A stretch of DNA of 64,000 nt from Dactylonectria macrodidyma (taxonomy: Eukaryota; Ascomycota; Sordariomycetes; Hypocreales; Nectriaceae). The translations under genes and the position numbers were made by a program. Below are positions 19,762-32,649 of this stretch, in pieces. A model generated the notes under the pieces. The model had not been told where the DNA came from. It did not search any database and saw only the letters and a program-made list of their open reading frames with translations. The number at the start of each line of letters is the position of its first letter. Position 1 is the stretch's first letter. The stretch is from NCBI GenBank assembly GCA_020744425.1, contig JAGMUV010000009.1:1054001-1118000 (forward strand), given 5' to 3'.

Positions 19762-21190
19762 AATAAACCGTCAATCAGGTTTGATGCACACGATTTCTTG
19801 GACATTATCAAGACAGAACCTCTATATTCTCAGTATCACTTCCAAACCCTCTCCAGTCATTGACTGATTACTGGGTGTGACAAGTGGTATTTGAATTTCT
19901 TTGCATCCCATTCCAGGTTGCCCTGCTGAAAGTATTTGATTTTGTTGGCTCTATGAAGTTGATAGTCTGTTTTCTTCCTTTCCTCCCTTGCCTCTGATAT
20001 TGCTGTGATAGACTGGGACTAGCGACTGTAGATGGCTGCAAGGTGAGAGTGACTCAGGCGCCGGATACATCTTTCGAAACTAACTTTCCGCATTTATCTT
20101 GGCGGTCAAGGCAAATTTGCAGTGGTAGGTGAAATATGTCTTGTTGCTGATTTTAACATTGTTGTCTAGGGTTGCTTGTCGCAGCCCACCAACCAAGCCT
20201 CGAATACCACACGACATCGCCAGCCTAGATTGCGTCCAAGGATGCACATTGCCTCGTTCATCCCGACCTGTCAGCGATATCACACAACATGCACGTTATC
20301 CCGAACACCATGTCAAATCCCATTGACATGACCAAGAAAGGACACCCGGGTCCAGCCCCTACGAATATCGAATGCAAGCCAACACACTCAACACAACTCA
20401 TCATCTGACCAGAAATGTCACCACCAATTGTCTCCGACCTCTCAACAGCAACCCAACACGTCTAGCTTCACGAGATAGGTCGAGCAGCTCCTGCAGCCAA
20501 GCTAAGCTTCCCCCGCAAACCCCTCACAAGCTTTTGTCTCATCTACTCAACACTCCACCACACACACTTCATGGGGCCGTTTTTGTGAGCCCAACCAATG
20601 GACAGGATGGGCCTCATTTGCATGCCCAACGTCGCCAGCTGCCCGACGAAGGGTGTTGTATCTGATACCTGCCATCTGTCCCAAGTCGTCTTAGAGGTCT
20701 GGTTGAGCAAGGCGCCTCACAGAAACAATGAGGCCTTCTGCCGCCGGCAACCCATTGTTGCATGACTTCGCTGTCCGTCTGCGCATTCTGAAGTGATGTG
20801 ATCATAGCTGTCGAGTCCGGCTGACCATGCAAGCCCGACGGAATTGTGCCACCTGACCTATTTCGACACTTCTGATTGATTGATACATAAATCGCCGGAT
20901 AGCAATGTAGCATTGGTTAGTTTGGGCGTTCGGCGTATCAACATTCTACCCGATTCACCCGATTTATCCCGGATGGGGACGACTCCCTTCTAAAAGCTGT
21001 ATTGATTTCCATCCATATTCATGTTCATGTGGTAACCAAATTTCACATCACCAATAACTTTGGGGCTTTGAAGCACGACAGGAAAATAATACATTGACTA
21101 TAGGATAACAGTGATACGCATGCTAGCTAGACATTCTGATCTGCCCAAATATCCCTAAAACCTGTCTGTCACCCCTCCAACTTTGTACAC

Positions 21191-24100
21191 CTACACCTCG
21201 ATCCTAGGACGCTGATCAATGCCAAGCTTAAATCTCCGCTTGACAGCTTTGTAAGTCTCAAGAAGCGCAATGTAGACGAAAACAGCGCCCGCGACTACAC
21301 CCCACTCCCAGGTAAGGCCTTTGTGCTTGAAGACTTCAGTGTTGAGAACCGGGATGTAGACAACGGGAAAGGTGGCTAAGAATCCTCCAACAACGGACCA
21401 GAAGAGGAACTTGTTGTCATATATGGTCTTGAAAACCGAAAATGGGCCAGGCCAACGCTCGTCCATGGCAAAGAGACTTCGGTGGAAGTGCTTGACCTGC
21501 CAGGCAGTGACCAACAAGAGAAAACTTAGGGTCGAGAAGGTAGTGGCTCGAGCGCGGTATACAGTATCGCAATCGACAGCACCAGCTTCGTTGCAGCCTA
21601 GGGGCATTTTGTAGAAGCCTTTGCCAGGCGCTGCATAGTTGACAATCATGAAGGAGCATAAGCAGAGAGATCCCATGAAAGTTCCATACATGAGCTGGTC
21701 GCGGACGAGATCCCAGGTGAAGACTCCCGTGCGCAGACTGCGAGGGGGACGACGCAAAATATCAGGTGCAGCTTCTTCTAGACCTAAACCGAGGGCCAGA
21801 GGGGAAGAGGTGATGAGATTAGCCCAGAGAATTTCCAGGGGTGAAAGAGGGAAGACGGCAGTATCGTCCACATCCCTGAAACAAAGACCAATCAGAAGTA
21901 AAATGACTTGGGCCAAGTTGGAAGTCAAGAGATGGAGTAGGAACTATGACTGTTAGTGGCACATTACTTGGAGATGAAATTCAGCTCATACCTTCTGGAT
22001 GTTGTCGGACAGTCTTCGACCCTCCTGAATACCGGTTACAATAGAGGCAAAATTATCATCAGTCAAGACCATGTCAGCGGCCTCTTTGGCAACGTCACTT
22101 CCACGGTCTCCCATGGCGATACCGACATCTGCCTGCTTGAGTGCCGGCGAATCATTGACACCATCTCCTGTCATGATACAAAAGGCCTTGCGGCGATGTA
22201 GAGCCTCAATCATTCGGACCTTGGTCAAGGGGCTGCAACGAGCCAGAACGACGGGCAGGTTTTCGAGTTCGTCGATTTGTGCATCGGAGAGATTGCCAAA
22301 GTCTGAAGCGGCCATAACGGTGTTGGCTCGCAGGGGAACTCCGGGTTTAAGGATACCGACTTCGTAGGCGATAGCAGTAGCAGTTTTGATATGGTCGCCA
22401 GTAACCATGTGCACAGTCACACCGGCTTCGCGACATTGGGCAACGGCACCGGCGGTTTCCGGACGAGGGGGATCATAAAGACCAGCGAGGCCGAGGAACT
22501 CGAGGTGACTTTCAACTTTGGCGCGGTCATGAACGTCTTGCTCTTCACCCTCCACGTTTTTGGTCGCAATGCAGAGTACTCGCAGACCTTCGCCAGCAAG
22601 CTCCTCAGCCTTGGCGATAATCTCGGCTTTGAATTCCTCCGTCTCGTTCAGTTTGGTTAAGAGAACTTCAACGGCTCCCTTAGTGTACACCTTGTAGGTA
22701 TGGTCAATGCGATTACCATATACTACACTCATGAGCTTGCAAGAGGAGTCGAATGGGTGCTCAGCAATCAGAGTGTCACCAACCGGCCGGTTCTGACCGA
22801 AGCGCATAGCAAAGACTTTGAGGGCAATCTCAGTAGGTTCACCGATGGCTTTCCAGTCAGCATCTCCGGATGCGGTGATGACGCTACTAGAGTCAGTCTC
22901 CGGTTCCTTCTTGCCGTCAGATACCATGGCGTTGTTGCAGAGAAAAAGGGTGTTGAGAAAGGCGTTGAGACAGCTTCCGGCCAGGTTGTTAGACCAGGAG
23001 ATTGTTCCACTTCCCGGGTCATATGGGTTCGCGGTCCCCTCTACTGTTCCCAGGAGGTTTCCTCGAAGCCAGACCTTGCGGGTAATCATACGTCCTTGTG
23101 TCAAAGTGCCAGTCTTGTCGGAGCAGATATTGGTGACACCACCAACAGCTTCGAGCGACGGCATTTGTCGGACAATAACGTTGCCGCGAACCATGGCCTT
23201 GGTGGCAACGGCCATCGTAACGGTCAAGACAGCGAGCAGGGATTCGGGAATGACGGCGACACCGACGCAGATACCGTACAGCAGGACCTCGTCATGGATG
23301 TCCCACAAGCTGACAGAGAAGACGATGATGGCTAGTAAGATGGCGAACGCGAACAGCCCAAGGGCGAACTTGCTCAAGCTAACTTGGAGAGGTGTGCCCT
23401 CGAGACCGAGGATGGTTCGCATGGACTGGTAAGCCTTGATCGCGAACTTGGCGATTGGGCCCTTGCCAGTAGTGTCATTCTTGGTCTTGCGCAAAAGTTG
23501 GGCAATCTGGCCAACCTCTGTGTTCATACCAGTTGAGATGACAATACCGGTGGCTCGGCCGCGGGTAACAGAACTTCCAGAGTATACCAAGTTGGTTCGG
23601 TCGCCGATAGGCATGTCTGGGTCGGTAAAGATGGCATCAGGCTTCTTACTGATGGCAACGGACTCTCCAGTGAGGAGGGCCTCATCGGTTGAAACGTTGA
23701 TACCTTGAATGAGTCGCAGATCGGCAGGAACAACATCACCGGTTGCAAGCGAGACTATATCGCCTTTGACCAGGGTCTCTGCCTTGATAGTTTCACTGTG
23801 GCCCTCGCGAATAACCTTGCACTTGGGGGTAGACAGAGCATAAAGGGACTGAATAGTCTGTTCGGCACGGTAATCCTGGATCAATCTGGGAGGAGCGATG
23901 TTAGCGTCCGGTGAGAAAGGGTGGTTGAGAAGCCCTGGGAGCTTTGGGATTCGGCTTCGGCCTTTGGGGCTTGGGCATTGCGAATCACTAGGCGTCACCG
24001 AAAGGGAGGCAGAAGCTGGGAGAGAAGTGCGCTAGAGAGGTATAGCAAGACACAAACCATTGAATGGCAAGGTAGGGTAGAGCAAGTAGATGGATGCGAG

Positions 24101-24587
24101 AGGAGCATCATCTAGTACACAGGCAAGATGTGCGTGTGCGTGTGTGTAGCAATAGAACATACCCTACAACGATATTGAGGACAATGACGGCAGCAACAAC
24201 TGCGCCCTCAATATAGTCCTTAATAGCAAAGGACAGGGCTGTCACGGCGATGAGGACGACAGTCAAGGCATTGGCGACCTGCTGGAGAAAGATCTCCCAG
24301 AGAGAGACGCCCTTGGCGCCCTTGATAGAGTTGGGGCCGTCCCGGGTCAACCGGGCGGCAGCTTCGTCGTTGCTCAGCCCATCGTGGATGTCGGTGTTGA
24401 GATCCTGGGCAACGCGCTCAGGCGAGAGCGTATGAGGCAAGCAAGGCTTTTCTATGAATATCCCGGGGGGTTCCGCTATAGGCGGCTGGTCATCCGCGCC
24501 GCTGGAGGAGCTGGCGACACTCGACGAGTCCGAGGTGGCGTTGGCGTGAGCTGCACCATTCGTACTTTTGCCTTCGGTTTCTCCCAT
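21191..24587 (-). CDS. ENA-type Na+/K+-exporting P-type ATPase (P2D)
   Basis: Three exons, 24587-24163, 23885-21992 and 21943-21191, join to 1023 residues. Introns are 23886-24162 (GTATGT...CCCAG, branch GCTAAC) and 21944-21991 (GTATGA...TAG, branch ACTAAC). The start is the first ATG (MGETEG...); a TTG-started extension is not used. Landmarks: actuator LLTGES at 212-216, transmembrane helix 4 with AVIPESLLAVL at 352-362, phosphorylation site ICSDKTGTLTQ with Asp398, a nucleotide domain with KGAVEVLL, hinge TGDGVNDSPALKQADVGIAMG, then four to six C-terminal membrane segments. The family pumps Na+ (and K+) out of the cell at alkaline pH or high salt. The long N-terminal Ser/Ala tail is typical of fungal forms. 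Three PacC-like GCCARG hexamers occur upstream (25079, 25705, 25992), no more than chance predicts. A Golgi Ca2+ pump is less likely because the TM4 motif is IPES rather than IPEG. Confidence 0.92.
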
Positions 24588-27500
24588 CGAATGGGTGTTG
24601 GGTAAGCTGAAAGATGCTTGGATCAAGTTAAGGGTTTAGGTATTGTAGGTGTTGCTGGCTGAAAGGACAACCAGAAGAAGAGGCGATGGTGTTTGTGTGT
24701 AAGAGAGAGGATTGGCACGAGACCTAAGGAAGAAAGAAGAAGAGAAAAGGAAGCAGGAAGGAACAAGGAAAGCCGGGCTCTTTATTTCCAAGCAGCGGAA
24801 GAGGGGGAGACCGGACGATAAGACGGAACAGACAAACACGGAAGGAGACAGACAAGCAGGTACAGTCAGAGTCCACCGAGGACAGTCCGGCATGCCCTGG
24901 ACGGGACTCCTGGAGCCGCCCCGTACGCACCTCATGGATCGGGCTTGCGGCCGCGAGAAGATACCTAAACTGCGAGAACCGGGACAAGATGGACAGACAA
25001 GCTTGAACCAGGAGATGGACGGCGGCGGGGTTGCCACGCGCCTCCCGTTTCCAAGTTCCACCACGATTCCACTTTTCACTTGGCATACGCACAGGCAAGA
25101 CCGAGATGAAGTCATGTACTGTACGCTGGCACTCAAACACGGAAAAGTATCCCCCAGCGTCCTTGCACACTTGCACACTTGCACACTTGCACACTTGCAC
25201 GCCTAGTCTACGCGCACCCATCCACACATGGAACTCTGGTATGGGATCGTCTTCGTCTTAGTGGAAGCGTGGGCACACACACACCCTGGTCTGGTCGCTC
25301 TTCACGAGCCCACATATGCTCACCCGTCCAAACGCGCGAGAGAACCCCCACCTTGGCCGCTGCCGCTGTTCCGGGATCCTGCGTTTGCTCCCAGCAAAGA
25401 GTGACTAGGTGACAAGGTGAGCAGCGTTTGTGGCTGACAGCTAAAAGCCAGCTTGTTTCCCGCCTCCTGTGTCGTTCCATGAGGTGGCACGGCGCAAAGC
25501 ATAGCGGGCATGGCTCGTCGAGATTAGGTTTTGGTGGTGGGCCTCAGCAACGGGGACTGCGACTTGATTGCGATCCCGCTTGTTTAGAACCCGGCAGCAA
25601 CCTGAGGCGACTTTGTCCAGCAGTGTGCCAATGGTGGCTGAGCCAGTACGTGGAGAATGACATGCAAGTACCGGCATGTCGCCGTAAGTACCCTCGCGTC
25701 TTTGCTTGGCAAGATGGCGGAGTCGGGCTAATTAGCTTGCAGCATAGCTGGGGGTCATTGTCAAGTCATGAGTTGCAAGGGGGCCCCTAGGGGCCTGCGG
25801 CATCATAGCGGGCACGCTGGAAGTAGCAAGGGAAATCTTGTTGGCTGTACTATATTGGTGGTGTTTGGATGGATGCTCGGCTTCAGGTGTTAGTGTTCGC
25901 GTTGTTGCGTGGTGGTGTGTGATTCACTGATTCGGTTGTCGTCATCAGTGGTCATCTGGCAACGCGGCACAAGACTGGCGAGATACAGCAGGCCAAGTGA
26001 TTGACGCATCGAATGAACGATTTTGAAGACAAATTAGCCGCCGAAATGGATAACATCAAGCAGCACATACACCTAGATATCCTACACGTGGGGTCCTAAA
26101 ATTGTCTACGGAGAATAGACCCGGCCCAGCCTCAGACACTTTTGCGGGGGAGGGGTAATACAGAAGGGGGGGCACGCAGAACGAGGCGGGGGATGATGAA
26201 CCCAACGACGACACCATCAAATTGGGATAAAGCTGAAAAGGATAATATCAGTGGTCCATTGGGGAATCCAGGAGATGCCAGCGGAAAGCATCGTGTTCAA
26301 AGAGGCCCTCTCACCTCTCCATTCTCCTCACAGGTGGCTGTCACCCTCGCAATTCCTTCCAGGGTCACGACTGAACTGACCCCACGTGCTCTACAGACCA
26401 CAGACGACTCAGAGCGCGAGAGAAGCTGGCGCGCAATCTACAGTGGGCCCGTGCCCCCTGTTCGATTGCCTGCACGGCGATCCATCCCTATTGACTCCTT
26501 CTCCAACTCTCAACCACATGATCATACAACTAGGGTGCCTTCGTGCAACCAATCACCGCTTCCTCTTTGCACCACCCTTGGTTTGCCTCCCACAACCGCC
26601 GTCGAGCAGAAAGGGCATTCCTCGGCTAGCATTCATTGCTTCGCCTCGAAGCCAAGACAAAGCCAAGATGTCCTTGCTTCCCTGGCAGCAAGTCACAGAG
26701 CAGACAAGCATGGCGCAAGACCAACTCCGACGGACTTGGCAAAGTCTTATCCTCACTCGCTGGAAAATCACCCCCCCAGCGAGAAACGGCACCGAACACT
26801 GTCATCCGGCTTACCCTGACGCCTCTCTCACGCCACGCGGCTCATGAGACTGCAGTGCATCGGACTGGGTTGCTCGATGGGATACGACAACGCCAGGAAG
26901 AGAAACTGTTCGCCTCGTTTTCGCAGCAGCTGGGATTCAGGAGCGAGAGGTAGCCTGCGACATTGCTCCCTGCTCTGTGGAGCACCAACACAATTAAGCT
27001 TAAGCCCTTTCAAAAGTCTTGGGTTTCATGGAATCATGGATTTGACCTCTTGGCGCATCGTCCTCTCCAGGAAAGACGAAACGCCCATCACTGGAGTCGA
27101 AGAGACAAAGGAGGCACCGACGTGGACGTCACCATTTGCGTCGCCTCTGGCGGTATCTCTGTGGAGAAGGATGGCATTCCGCTCCGGTCTAATGCGTGAC
27201 CGGCCTGGCTTCCCCCTCGGCGGCGAGTCTTGGCTGCTGCTGCTTCAAGTTTCTTGGTTCGGGTATTGCCATAAAAAACAAGATGGGGAAAGAAGCATGC
27301 GGTGAATACGTAATTTGGGAAGAGGAATACACGCGATGCCCTCCGCAAGGATCGATATGTGAGGGCTTGGCAGATGCTTTGCCGCTAACTTACCGTGGTC
27401 GCCATGACGGTCCACATAACTCACCCACCAGGATCTGATTTCTAGGAGAGTGGGCAACATCATTGGGATTGTAGGCCAACTGTTTTGCTGGACTCCTCCT

Positions 27501-28867
27501 TATCGTGGCTCACAAACCACCTACAGTTTTCTCTGTTGCGGAGGGACGTCGGTCGTTTCTACAGTTGAGGCTGACGCTTCTACCGTGGCTGGAACGCGCC
27601 GTGTCCGCGGCCCCCAGACCGCCTCCGGGGCCGTTTCGCCGGCATCGGTAAGTTCGGGGCACCAACGCAGGCCAACCGACTGCTGCCGCTCTCCGGTGAC
27701 CGGTCCTCCCGCTCCGGGTGCCCGTATGGGAGAGAAAAGGCAGGGATTCGAGCTGGAGTGAGAGGTGTAAGAAATGAAACGGTATGATCGCCCGCTTGCC
27801 ATGGCGCCGTCACACTCGGGGCAATCGAATATCTCCGTCTCGGAAACCGACCTTGTTCTCGAAAACCATCCCATGTTAACGCTTGGGAATTCGAGGTAGA
27901 ATCACGTATATTCTGTTCTAGGTTCGTACCTGCGGCCCCTTCAACAACCATGTCCCCTCCCACTCTTCATCTCCACACCACCCCACCTCCGTCCGGCTCT
28001 CAAGACCCGGATGAGACTCAACAAAGCCACCAGCAATCAGCGTGTTCCTATCTCCACCTAGGCACATACAAAATGCTTGATTCGTTTGCAGAGGGGACAG
28101 GGGCTGGTATGATCGTTTCTTGCGCCATCAACAGCCGGCCAAAAAAGCAACAAAAGGAAGGGATCAAGAAGTGTCGGGATAAGTAGGGACGAGTCGGGTA
28201 GATGCCGGTGTTGTTCGGTTTGATGTTCCCCTAGCTGGCGCGGCGTTCGCTCTCTCGGTATGTCGCCGTATTGGGAAATATGTCGCGGGAGGGCTGCAAC
28301 GGGGGGATGGGAGATCCCGCATGGCTCGAGCTCGTATTAGCTGTTGGGCTGCAGAAGCTCCATCATAAGTGAGGCTGGAGCTTGGGGTTAAAGGTGACGA
28401 CTCCTACCTATGTCTTCACAGCGAAGAAGGTAACACAAAGCCATACTGCCCATATCACCCCGTCTACGACATGTTATCCTCCTGTGCTAGGCGGGTATGG
28501 TTGAACGAGAACAGAGGACAAGGTGTTACATTCGCTGCCAAGACGTTCCGTCTGGGGGAGGATGAGCTTCCCCGTGAACAGTAACATCTCAACTCCGTTG
28601 CCAAGACATGTGTGAATCAATCCACTCGCAATCGGCGTCAGAAGTAACACCGAGTGGAAATGCAACTGCATCCATTCCATCCACGCACTTTCGGCAGATG
28701 AGATTGGCACGCTCGCCGTCACACGCTCGCACTTGCTCGCATGCTCAATTGCACGTCGATCAGTTGTGCTTCAACACCTCGGCGGCACGACAACAAACAC
28801 GGCACCATCGCCTCACCAGACCAATTCTATGCGAAAATTCCATGTATTGCTCTATTCTCGTTCAGTT
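24588..28867. other. 4.3-kb gene-poor region upstream of the ENA gene
   Basis: Contains the ENA promoter and the 3' flank of CLP1. Repeats: an 8-bp TTGCACAC tandem at 25163-25200. Open frames around 26142-27305 (+), including a 59-codon frame at 26668 in a good initiation context after a pyrimidine-rich stretch, and 27521-27874 (-), have no recognisable product. Nothing else is seen. Confidence 0.5.
25163..25200. repeat. 8-bp tandem repeat (TTGCACAC)4.75
   Basis: Four perfect TTGCACAC units and a partial TTGCAC, about 580 bp upstream of the ENA ATPase start codon. Confidence 0.95.
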
Positions 28868-30455
28868 CTACCCCAGCAAGTTGATGTACGGCTCGGGCCA
28901 CTTCCCCCACACCAGGGGCTGATCGCCGAGGCGGCCGCTGACGGTGGACAGGAGCTTGATCTTGCGCCGCTCTTCGTCCACGTCCGACACGTAGACGAAG
29001 CCCATGACGCTCGACGCTCGGACCGTGTCCGGCGAGTCCTTCGGCGAGGCGTGCATGATGGCCAAGGTCCAATGCTGCATGGGCGACGAAGGCACTTCCC
29101 GCACGAGGGTTTCCGCGCCGTATTTGGCATCTAGGAGGTGGGTCAGCTATGTGTCTAGAATATGATGGCCCTTTGAAGAAGTTGATGTGGAATCGGAGAT
29201 GGTAAAGGTTAGTCTTGCACGTACTGTCTGAGGCTTTGTAGATGACCACATTGTCAAAGTCGACCTGCTGGATCAAGGGGCTCAACGTCCGCCTGGTATC
29301 GCCAAAGAAGTACTCCTTGATGGCTGCTTCTCTCCAGTGCTGCATAAAAATCTCGTCCCTGGGCACCACGCCATCCGACTGATCCAGGTTGACAACGCTG
29401 ATGGGCTCGCCGAGACTGGTCCTCTCGCTACTGAAGCGCCTTGCCATCTCGGCGTTCAAGTGGGCTGGCCCCAGTACGATAATGACATTGACTACGGCGT
29501 ATCTGTTAGCTCTGCGCCTGCGCCATAAGGTTCTCGTTATGCATACTTGAGAATTCGTCGACCAGGTGCGCCATCAGGTCGACCCCAAGCTTATTCTCGT
29601 CGCTAATACCCACCGTGTCCACAATGACACCGGAGCTGCGGACGCTCACGTCCTCGCTCAGGCGTCCGCTGGCGGACCCGGCCATCTTGCTCGTAAGCTC
29701 TCGGTAGAAGTCGGGGTCGTCCTCGGGCGACTCTCGGCCGTAGTAGAAGACCAGCGGCAGCTTCACGGGCACGCCGCTCGGCCCGCTGGTCGGAGTGCTG
29801 CCCCAGCCGTCGACGGCCTCTGGGTCCATGACGGTGGCGAAGACGCCCGCGCTCAGCGTGCCTGGCAAGCTCAGCATGCCCTCGCGCGGATCCGTGTTGA
29901 CCAGCAGCGGCTGGTAGCCCTGGCGTGTCGCGTAACTCGTCAGCGTCTTGACCAGCGTCGTCTTGCCCGTGTTGGCAGGGCCGGCGACCAGCACGCGCGG
30001 GCCTTCTCTGCCCTCCCTCGCGGCGGCCACGCGCATGTCGTTGAGCTGTCCATGGAGATTCAGGTGGGTGTTGGCCGGGTTCTCGGTCGGGTTTGCGTAC
30101 TCGGTGGTGAACTCGCGCTCGCAGCTGCCGTCGATCTCAAGCTCGCAGCCGTGCCAGGACAGGATCTTGGACTTGAGGCCGGAGAAGCTGTAGGCATTCC
30201 GCGGGGCCAGCTCGATGCCGTCCTTTTCAGCGGTGCCGGAGAGGAGCTTGAGGATGAGGGAGGAGCCCAGGGCAACCTGGAATCGCCATTCTGAGGCGGG
30301 ACGGAGAGTGACGACGCGTGTAGACGAGGCAGTGGGCTGCAGTTTTGGGAGTCGGTCAGTTGCTTCCTCATCTTTGTCTCTCTGCTGGACAAGCCTCCAG
30401 ATGTTGGGATTCTGCTCACCTGCGCAGGAATCTGGCCCAGGCCTGGAATCGACAT
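28868..30455 (-). CDS. CLP1: CLP1, mRNA cleavage/polyadenylation factor IA subunit
   Basis: Four exons, 30455-30420, 30336-29547, 29491-29225 and 29130-28868, join in phase to 451 residues. Introns: 30337-30419 (GTGAGC...CAG), 29492-29546 (GTATGC...TAG, branch GCTAAC) and 29131-29224 (GTACGT...TAG). The N-terminal beta domain begins after a 12-codon first exon (RVVTLRPASEWRFQV; ELAPRNAYSFSGLKSKILSW). The P-loop is GPANTGKTT at 131-139, followed by SYATRQGYQPLLVNTDPREG and LPGTLSA, the family's characteristic blocks. The C-terminal domain ends in GKWPEPYINLLG. CLP1 binds ATP and bridges Pcf11 and CPF in nuclear pre-mRNA 3'-end processing. Fungal CLP1 retains the fold of human CLP1, an RNA 5'-kinase, but is generally regarded as lacking that activity. 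Length agrees with fungal orthologues (about 440-460). Confidence 0.93.
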
Positions 30456-31346
30456 GGCCAACTACATCGATTGCGGAGTCAATCCGTGAAGTTGGACTTT
30501 TTGCGCGGGCGCGAGGTGGACCGTGGGCGATGCAGTTGCGGTGCGTGGGGCTGAAATGGAAGCTTTCCAGAACCTATCCTTGGCAGCTCGATACGAATAA
30601 GCCCAGATAGCTTCGCATGCATGTGACAGAAATAAACAGCCACACCACTGCAGTAATCAAGTGCATAGTATTTTGTCACTCTCGCAAGTTGGACTAGAAG
30701 ATTCAATAGTGTCTCTACCGCCATCCATCACCAGTCACCGCCTTGCAATCCAGACCTAATTAGATCTCATCTCTCTGCATGCTGCACGATTCGATCTCCG
30801 TCACCCTTCGGACGCAAACTCTGTGCGCACAGACAAGCGCCCTATACCACCCTTCCACACATTGACCACCTTAAGGTGGCTCAACCTCGACACAACCATC
30901 AGCCTCGCATATAGACTGGCTCAAGTCTCAAGTCAAAACAACTAAATCCATGGATTTTCTTAGATAGCCAAAACCAGGGTCTTGCCCGTTGTCATTTCGC
31001 CGTCTCATGTCTACTGACGTATGCTATGTTCTAATGCCCTCCGTATATACGTGTTCATGTATTGGAAAACTCCCCCATGTCAACGCCGCGTCCTCTGCCA
31101 AGGAGCAAAAATAGATGGCAAGTGGACTGAAAGCAAGAGTCATCATCATGGGCAACGTGTTGCCATATCGTCTCCGCCGAGGAGCTTTTTCTACCCTCTT
31201 TCCGTTCATGCGTTCGCCCTGGGTATCGGTGTGACCGGCCTCCCGGTCAAGCAAATGCCTTCTTCCTTGCTTCTGCCCCTTATTTTGTATTGGCTGGCGA
31301 AACAATGAACCGCTAATGCCATCATCAACTCCGTGTCCGTGCATGA
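30456..31346. promoter_or_regulatory. CLP1 promoter and IPMK 3' flank
   Basis: Head-to-tail spacing between two minus-strand genes. The part nearest 30456 is the CLP1 promoter. No gene is recognised; the frame at 31024-31344 lies in the expected 3' UTR of the kinase gene. Confidence 0.5.
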
Positions 31347-32649
31347 TTATTGCGCCATCTCCTCAAAGATGCGGGCCAAGCTCCGCACACCAGTCAGAGA
31401 GTTCTCGTCCGGTCCCAGACCGGGCGTCCAGGCGGCGTGGGCAAAGTCGATGAGTTTCAGTGAGTAGATTTGCGGTAGCGAAGATTCCATGTCTGAGTCA
31501 TCGTCCACATCCTCGTCCTCGTCAAGAGCGATGCCACTATCAACTCTCTTGGTGGTCCGAGCGGCTTGACCAATACCAGCCTCCGAGTCGATCAACGCAT
31601 TGTTGTCCTCAATGGCGGTGCGTAGAGACTCACCGTCACCCTCAAAGATGAAGAGCAGCGACGACGAGTACATGCGGCTTTCATGTCGCGAAAGTACTTC
31701 TTCAACCCTGCGCAAATCCCTCGCGAATGCCTCGCAGACAGCCTGACCGAGGTCCTTGTCAATGCCGGCGGCCTTGTTGAAGACGAACTTCCTGAACTCG
31801 TCGACCACGTTTTCCTTGTTCACCGTCACTCGGCCGTAATCTTTGTCGTAGATTTTGTACTCTTCCTCGTCAAGCTCGAGGGCGTCCTCCGACCCGCGGA
31901 AGACTCGCATGCCTGCTATCCGGAAACCTAGGCTACCGTGTGTAGTCTCAGAGGAAATCTTGTCGAACCGCTGTTTCTTTTGGAGGGGGGCATCGTCGGC
32001 CCATAACCTCACGCCCAGCTTGACGTCGAGGATATTGGGGTTCTTGAAGCCAAATGTCGCATTCTCCAGCACCACGGCCTTGTCCGTCTTGATCTTGTTG
32101 TCCTTACTAGGGACCCAAGTCACGCCGTCATTTCCAGGCTCGGGTGCGGCGGAGGCGATTTCCTGCGCGACAGTGGCGGCGATTTGGTCCTTGGCGGTCT
32201 GGACGTCGCCGGCCTGAGAGATGACGCCTGCGACAGCCTCATCGATGTGCACATCGCCCGCGTCAGTTAGCGAAAGGTCGCCCATGAATAAGGGCATTAG
32301 GTCGGCAAATTCGGGGTGTCGTCGGTTCGCAGATTGGTAGAAGTCAATTTCGGACTGTGTACAAGGCTTGATGAACATTTCGCCGTTGGCGCTGCACATG
32401 GTGCCGGCACTGTTGCTTGTCAGCATGCAAAGTCAACGCGACGAGTACGTGGGGGCTTGCGAGGCTAGGCTGGATGCATTGCGGCGCAAGACGGCGCACA
32501 GCAGGCACAGGGTCGCAGGCCGCAAAGCGCCAGTCGCAAGAATCGCATAAGAAATCGCACAGGGAATGGCAGAGCACTCACTGGCCGGCGACAGCGTAGT
32601 TGTAGTCGCAGAGGTCGTTGCGATGAGGTATCTCTTTGGTGGAGGGCAT
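31347..32649 (-). CDS. Inositol polyphosphate multikinase (IPMK/Arg82 type)
   Basis: Two exons, 32649-32582 and 32409-31347, join to 376 residues. The 172-bp intron has donor GTGAGT, branch GCTGACA and acceptor CAACAG. The splice rebuilds the conserved YAVAGHAGTM block at 18-27. The inositol-phosphate kinase signature PxxxDxKxG is PNILDVKLG at 147-155. It is followed by RFDKISSETTHGSLGFRIAGMRVF (substrate-binding region, 170-193) and the ATP/Mg block SLKLIDFAHA at 339-348, then the terminal ENSLTGVRSLARIFEE motif. These enzymes phosphorylate Ins(1,4,5)P3 and InsP4 to InsP5, feeding pyrophosphate synthesis, and in yeast also stabilise the ArgR-Mcm1 transcription complex. The acidic segment DEDEDVDDDSD near residue 325 recalls the Asp-rich stretch in yeast Arg82. 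Residues 70-130 are a low-complexity Ala/Asp-rich insert. Confidence 0.92.

Larger units (their letters stand above)
17031..21190. other. Long gene-poor region
   Basis: About 4.2 kb without a firm gene. The left part (17.0-18.8 kb) looks like leader and promoter sequence for a minus-strand transcript. A GGTCCTT tandem triplet lies at 18253-18275. The 19.2-20.0 kb part is AT-richer and contains one low-confidence open frame. The last kilobase is the 3' flank of the ENA ATPase gene. Confidence 0.5.

Noticed and set aside
24588..24626. 13-residue extension of the ENA ATPase
   Set aside because: The first codon is TTG, and the ATG at 24587 opens a normal fungal ENA N terminus.
27521..27874. 117-codon minus-strand ORF with a single CPEC motif
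   Set aside because: It has only one Cys pair, low-complexity surroundings and no splice support.
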